From: Blastocatellia bacterium
GTDB lineage: Bacteria; Acidobacteriota; Blastocatellia; Pyrinomonadales; Pyrinomonadaceae
NCBI GenBank assembly: GCA_003175865.1
Contig: PSRF01000006.1
Span: forward strand, 1 to 9,780
DNA: 9,780 nt
Reading direction: 5' to 3'
Part shown: positions 6,235 to 9,780 of the stretch, piece by piece
How positions within the stretch are numbered: position 1 is the first letter of the stretch
How the letters are laid out: each line of letters opens with the position of its first letter
The notes under the pieces: generated by a model
Database searches by the model: none
What the model was told of the DNA's origin: nothing
Seen by the model: the letters and a program-made list of their open reading frames with translations, nothing else
Made by a program: the position numbers and the translations under genes

Positions 6235-7421
6235 GTGCGCAAATGACAACCTCTTTCAAAGACATTTTTGCCAGCGAAGAACAATTCCAGTTGGCAACTT
6301 ACAAAAAGATGCCCATCGCTGCGGAACGAGGCGAAGGTGTTTGGATCTACACGAGTGACGGAACAAAGTATCTCGATTTGTATGGTGGTCATGCCGTCGC
6401 AGGCACAGGCCACTGCCATCCGCTCGTGGTCGCGGCCATCCGTTCACAGGCGGAGAAGCTCCTTTTCTATTCCAATCTCGTCTATTCCGAAACACGGGCT
6501 CGTGCTGCTGAAAAGTTAATTTCAATTTCTCCCAATTCCTTGACGAAGGCGTTTTTCTGCAACTCAGGAACTGAGGCCAATGAGAACGCAATGCGCATGG
6601 CCCGCATGCACACCGGCCGAGAAAAGATCATCACCTTCTCGGGTGGTTTTCACGGACGAACTGCTGACGCAATCAGTGCCACGTTTCTCGGTAAGTACCG
6701 CGAGATTGGAAAGCCAAACGTGCCGGGGCATATTGAAGCGGAGTTCGGCAACATCAACTCAGTACGTGATGTAGTTGACGAAACCGTTGCTGGAATCATG
6801 CTGGAGCCAATTCAGTCGATGGCAGGTGTGCGGACAGCGAATGCGAACTTCTTTCGTGACCTTAAAACAATTTGCGACGAGCATGGAATCATTTTGATCT
6901 ACGATGAAGTACAAACCGGTGTAGGTCGCACCGGTACCTGGTTCTTCGCAGGTTCTGCCGCTGGCGACGGCGTTGTACCCGATATTGTGACTCTGGCTAA
7001 AGCACTTGGCAGTGGCATACCAGTTGGTGCGTGCCTCGTGAGTGATCGAATTGCCGGGAGCATTAAGGAGAACGATCTCGGAACGACGTTTGGCGGCGGA
7101 ATGATCGCTATGGCGGCGGTAGAGGCCACACTCGCCGCAATCGAACACGATCAAATGCTGACGAACGTGCAGGCTGTGGAGTCATACTTGCGCGAACAGC
7201 TGAAACAGATTGAGCAAGTCGTCGCTGTGCACGGTTTAGGATTTTTACTGGGTATTGAGTTCGCGCAAAAAGCAGCACCGATTCATCAGGCGCTGTTGGA
7301 AGAGAAGGTCATTTCAGGTACGTCCAGCAACCCAAACGTTCTCCGCTTGTTACCCCCTTTGTCATTGCAGCGCGAAGAAGTGGATGTGTTTATTAGCGCG
7401 CTGACGCAAGTTGTCCAATGA
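6231..7421 (+). CDS. argD: N-acylornithine aminotransferase
   Basis: PLP-dependent class III aminotransferase, 396 aa, converting N-acylglutamate semialdehyde and glutamate to N-acylornithine and 2-oxoglutarate. Visible PLP-site elements: NSGTEANENA (111-120, phosphate loop), GGFHGRT (138-144), the ring-nitrogen aspartate Asp225 in IYDEVQTGVGRTG (223-235), and the Schiff-base lysine Lys257 in TLAKALGSGIP. LRLLPPL near the C-terminus supplies the usual substrate-carboxylate arginine. Oddity: EPIQSMAGV (192-200), where the family norm is EPIQGEGG or EPIQGEAGV, so Met197 replaces the glutamate that pairs with that arginine in related enzymes. GGAG and GAGG precede the ATG. The start overlaps the tRNA-binding gene and the stop overlaps argF', both by ATGA. 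Confidence 0.93.
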   Translation: MSAQMTTSFKDIFASEEQFQLATYKKMPIAAERGEGVWIYTSDGTKYLDLYGGHAVAGTGHCHPLVVAAIRSQAEKLLFYSNLVYSETRARAAEKLISISPNSLTKAFFCNSGTEANENAMRMARMHTGREKIITFSGGFHGRTADAISATFLGKYREIGKPNVPGHIEAEFGNINSVRDVVDETVAGIMLEPIQSMAGVRTANANFFRDLKTICDEHGIILIYDEVQTGVGRTGTWFFAGSAAGDGVVPDIVTLAKALGSGIPVGACLVSDRIAGSIKENDLGTTFGGGMIAMAAVEATLAAIEHDQMLTNVQAVESYLREQLKQIEQVVAVHGLGFLLGIEFAQKAAPIHQALLEEKVISGTSSNPNVLRLLPPLSLQREEVDVFISALTQVVQ

Positions 7422-8416
7422 AAGATTTTTTAACAACACTAGGTCTGACTCAAGGAGAGTTGATCGAGCTTATCGAGTCAGCTCGACGGTTCAAGAGCGG
7501 CGAAGACAATACACAGCCTTTGAAGGGTAAATCAGTCGGCCTGGTGTTTTTCAACCCGAGCTTGCGAACGCGAGCATCGATGCAAGTAGGAATCTACGAC
7601 CTCGGCGGAAACCCGGTTGTGCTGGAGCCAGGTGGTACGAGTTGGACACTCGAACATCGCGACGGCGTCGTAATGGATGGCGACAAAACCGAACATATTG
7701 CAGAGTTCGTGCGAGTGCTCGAAAGGTACTGCGTTGCGATTGGTGTGCGGACATTCGCCGATTTAAAGGATTGGCAAGAGGAGCGGATCGATCCTGTGCT
7801 GAGTGCATTTGCACGCTATGCAAGTGTGCCGGTCATTAACCTGGAATCAGCAATGCATCATCCATGTCAATCATTGGCAGATATGATGACGATTCGGGAG
7901 AAGCTTGGTCACGAACGGAAACGTGTTGTTCTAACGTGGGCTTGGCACCCAAAGCCTTTGCCAATGGCAGTCCCAAATAGTTTCGCACTTGCAACCGCTC
8001 AGATGGGCCACGACCTGGTGATTGCACATCCGCCTGACTATCAACTCGATGAGGAATTGATGAAGACTGTGAAAGACGCCGCTCAGACATCAGGAGGCAG
8101 TGTTGAAACAACTCATGAGATCGAGGAGGCGTTCGGTGGTGCGGAGGTGATTTACGCTAAGAGTTGGGGTTCAAAACTTTTCTATGGCAATTCCGAACAA
8201 GATCTACTGACGAGAGCAAAGTACCGGCGTAAATGGATCGTCGATGACGCGAAAATGGAGAGGACGGCTGACGCGATCTTCATGCACTGCTTGCCGGTAA
8301 GACGAAACGTGATCGTAACGGATGCAGTCCTCGATTCAACTGCATCGGTTGTAATCGACGAAGCGGAAAATCGGTTACATGCGCAAAAGGCAGTGTTGAA
8401 GCGGTTGATGACGTAG
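7418..8416 (+). CDS. argF': N-acylornithine carbamoyltransferase (acetyl- or succinyl-)
   Basis: 332-aa carbamoyltransferase of the AOTCase/SOTCase type known from Xanthomonas and Bacteroides; it makes N-acylcitrulline from carbamoyl phosphate and N-acylornithine. Features: carbamoyl phosphate site SLRTR (48-52), Trp76, MDGDKTEH (86-93), NLESAMHHPCQ (141-151), TWAWHPKPLPMAVPNS (173-188), YAKSW (246-250) and MHCLPVRRNVIVTDAV (289-304). The TW-HP-PLP-AVPNS block separates it from ordinary ornithine carbamoyltransferases. Thr91 sits where Xanthomonas AOTCase has Glu92 and Bacteroides SOTCase has Pro90, the residue reported to set acetyl versus succinyl preference. Ile299 replaces the carboxylated Lys302 of Xanthomonas. 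Both changes lean towards the succinyl enzyme, but the substrate cannot be proven from sequence. Starts by ATGA overlap with argD. Confidence 0.92.
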   Translation: MKDFLTTLGLTQGELIELIESARRFKSGEDNTQPLKGKSVGLVFFNPSLRTRASMQVGIYDLGGNPVVLEPGGTSWTLEHRDGVVMDGDKTEHIAEFVRVLERYCVAIGVRTFADLKDWQEERIDPVLSAFARYASVPVINLESAMHHPCQSLADMMTIREKLGHERKRVVLTWAWHPKPLPMAVPNSFALATAQMGHDLVIAHPPDYQLDEELMKTVKDAAQTSGGSVETTHEIEEAFGGAEVIYAKSWGSKLFYGNSEQDLLTRAKYRRKWIVDDAKMERTADAIFMHCLPVRRNVIVTDAVLDSTASVVIDEAENRLHAQKAVLKRLMT

Positions 8417-8476
8417 TTTTTTGTACTTTGTTCTTTGTTGTACTTGGTCTTTGGTTTCAGAAGGGACAAAGCACGT
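8417..8476. repeat. Family B CTTTGT-rich element, degenerate copy 2
   Basis: The 68-bp argF'-argB spacer opens with TTTTTTGTACTTTGTTCTTTG and further CTTTG units, ending in a short complementary stretch ACAAAGCACG (8466-8475). The units match those of the element at 2024-2110, but the right arm is nearly gone. AGAAGGGA at 8460-8467 lies about 17 bases before the argB start. The T run at 8417-8422 is not preceded by a GC-rich stem. Confidence 0.55.
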
Positions 8477-8484
8477 TTACAGAA

Positions 8485-9393
8485 ATGATCGAAAGCCGCG
8501 ACATTGATGATCAACTTCGACTTGACCTCCTACGCGAGGCGTTGCCGTACATCCAACGCTTCCAGGGCCAGACATTTGTCGTAAAACTGTCTGGCAAGGT
8601 TACTGAGAGTCCAGAGAATCTTGCCTCACTCGCTGAAGAACTCGCACTTCTGCACCAGGTTGGAATCAGGATCACTGTAGTCCACGGTGGCGGAAAACAG
8701 CTGACCGAACTTGCAAAACAACTAGGAGTGGAGCAAACGATTATCGAGGGTCGTCGCGTAACCGACGACGCTACGCTCGAGATGGCGAAGATGATTTTCG
8801 CGGGCAAAATCAACACTGACATTCTTGCCGCGTTGCGACACCGAAGCATTGAAGCAGTTGGACTGTCAGGTGTAGACGGTAACATCGTGCACGCAGAACG
8901 TCGGCCACCTAAAGAAGTATTCAATCGTGAAACTGGCGAACGCGCGCAAATTGATTACGGCCATGTGGGCGACGTGGTCCAAATAAACGCGCGTTTGCTG
9001 ACCGTATTGCTGGACCACGGCTACCTGCCGGTAATTTCTTCACTAGGCGCAGACGACGACGGCATGGTCTTCAACATCAATGCTGACACCATCGCCGCTG
9101 AGATCGCTGTCCGTCTACAAGCGGAAAAACTAATCCTTCTTAGCGACGTCGATGGAATCTACCTGGATCCAAAAAACCCTGAAACAAAGCTCAATCGACT
9201 CAGTGCCAGAGAAGCAGATGATCTGGTTGCTCAAGGCGCAGCGACAGGGGGCATGATTCCTAAACTGCAAAGTATCACTGCACTACTCCAGCGCGGCGTT
9301 CACAGCGCACACGTCATCAGCGGCACGAAGCGAAACGCCCTGCTCTCCGAAGTCTTTACCGATAAAGGCACCGGTACGATGTTTGTTGCTTAG
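8485..9393 (+). CDS. argB: N-acetylglutamate kinase
   Basis: Amino-acid kinase-family enzyme phosphorylating N-acylglutamate; 302 aa from the ATG at 8485. Key elements: FVVKLSGK with Lys34 for phosphoryl transfer, VVHGGGKQ (65-72), the substrate arginine in EGRRVTD (88-94), FNINADTIAAEIA (196-208) and GGMIPKLQS (255-263). A helix of about 25 residues (DDQLRLDLLREALPYIQRF) precedes the kinase core, as in arginine-inhibited hexameric kinases of Pseudomonas and Thermotoga. The C-terminal SAHVISG...LLSEVFTDKGTGT block keeps the usual arginine-site residues, so feedback inhibition by arginine is predicted. Upstream in-frame codons to 8428 come from the repeat and were rejected. It is last in the rightward run; the ribosome site is distant (AGAAGGGA). 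Confidence 0.96.
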   Translation: MIESRDIDDQLRLDLLREALPYIQRFQGQTFVVKLSGKVTESPENLASLAEELALLHQVGIRITVVHGGGKQLTELAKQLGVEQTIIEGRRVTDDATLEMAKMIFAGKINTDILAALRHRSIEAVGLSGVDGNIVHAERRPPKEVFNRETGERAQIDYGHVGDVVQINARLLTVLLDHGYLPVISSLGADDDGMVFNINADTIAAEIAVRLQAEKLILLSDVDGIYLDPKNPETKLNRLSAREADDLVAQGAATGGMIPKLQSITALLQRGVHSAHVISGTKRNALLSEVFTDKGTGTMFVA

Positions 9394-9394
9394 C

Positions 9395-9457
9395 TTGGAG
9401 TGCGGCGACTCAGTCGGCGCTTTCTCACAAAGCGCTGACAGAGTCAACGCACTCCAA
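9395..9457. repeat. Family A palindromic repeat, copy 3
   Basis: The left arm 9395-9423 (begins TTGGAGTGCGGCGACTCAG) pairs with the right arm 9429-9457 (ends GAGTCAACGCACTCCAA) at 25 of 29 positions, with a 5-base loop. It starts one base after the argB stop and ends two bases before the stop of the convergent gene, filling the whole spacer. In this position it could act as a two-way RNA 3' end or block, although neither side has a proper T run. Confidence 0.88.
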
Positions 9458-9459
9458 AA

Positions 9460-9780
9460 TCAACCAAATTGTGATTTCGGCAAGTGCCGATCACGATCGA
9501 ATGGCGGCTCTTCATGTTCCGGAATCAGATCATCCGGCCAGTCAGTGGCCCACTGCCTACGGTGCTCTTCATCAACGTAATACCGCAAATAAACTTGATT
9601 ATCTTCCTCACTTCCGCTTCCAGTGAGATCAATGGTGTAAGCGTAACTCGGATTCTCAGGAAACAGCACCGCCTCTTCGCGCAAGCCCTCGTTGTAGAGG
9701 TAGTCGTAGAGTTGGCGATCACTCAGATGATTCGTGTGCATAAGGTACGCTCCAACTGAAGCCATGCGATTGATGACTTC
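9460..9780 (-). CDS. Conserved hypothetical protein, C-terminal part
   Basis: The reading frame is open from the right edge to a TGA at 9462-9460, giving the last 106 residues of a longer protein. It begins EVINRMASVGAYLMHTNHL and continues DRQLYDYLYNEGLREEA, then a polar, acidic, proline-rich C-terminus ending PPFDRDRHLPKSQFG. An internal Met at 9765 could be mistaken for a start, but the preceding codons read on smoothly and the true start is probably outside the window. No signal peptide, membrane segment or catalytic motif is seen in this part. It resembles hypothetical proteins I associate with Acidobacteriota; function unknown. Convergent with argB, so not part of the operon. Confidence 0.75.
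   Translation of the reverse strand, partial: EVINRMASVGAYLMHTNHLSDRQLYDYLYNEGLREEAVLFPENPSYAYTIDLTGSGSEEDNQVYLRYYVDEEHRRQWATDWPDDLIPEHEEPPFDRDRHLPKSQFG

Noticed and set aside
9395..9457. Rho-independent terminator for argB
   Set aside because: The hairpin is strong but no T run follows on either strand, and the same element occurs in other contexts, including inside an operon, so it is called a repeat.

Overview
The window is almost entirely an arginine biosynthesis locus from a bacterium of roughly 50% GC. Gene content suggests a Gram-negative-type lineage, and my best guess is an Acidobacteriota relative, class Blastocatellia. That guess rests on an N-acylornithine (not ornithine) carbamoyltransferase, the abundance of intergenic palindromic repeats, and a conserved hypothetical protein at the right edge that I associate with that group. 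It is remembered resemblance and was not computed.

Layout: argH is read leftwards (50-1429). Divergently, argR (1600-2013) and argG (2142-3338) are read rightwards. argG overlaps by ATGA with a 355-aa P-loop protein of the BioD/CobB/DUF1611 type (3335-4402), which is not a textbook arginine gene. A 47-aa two-helix membrane protein lies convergent to it on the minus strand (4399-4542). A second rightward run follows: argC (4748-5779), a stand-alone tRNA-binding OB-fold protein (5875-6234), argD (6231-7421), an argF'-type N-acylornithine carbamoyltransferase (7418-8416) and argB (8485-9393). The last three junctions before argB's spacer are ATGA overlaps or close to it. A convergent partial hypothetical gene (9460-9780, minus) runs off the right end.

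How the genes fit together: ArgB, ArgC, ArgD, ArgF', ArgG and ArgH cover every step from N-acylglutamate to arginine except removal of the acyl group. ArgR is the likely arginine-responsive repressor, and ArgB carries the N-terminal helix typical of arginine-inhibited kinases. The first step (ArgA/ArgJ, glutamate N-acylation), the deacylation step (ArgE type) and carbamoyl phosphate synthesis are not recognisable here. The P-loop protein sits exactly where a pathway enzyme would be expected. The carbamoyltransferase has Thr, not Glu, at the position that separates acetyl- from succinyl-ornithine enzymes, so the pathway may use succinylated intermediates.

Every spacer longer than about 60 bp contains an inverted-repeat element. 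There are at least three families: A (GGAGTGCGGCG palindrome, three copies), B (CTTTGT-rich, two copies) and C (TGTCCGATAAGCTT, one composite). I see no tRNA, rRNA, CRISPR array, transposase gene or integrase.
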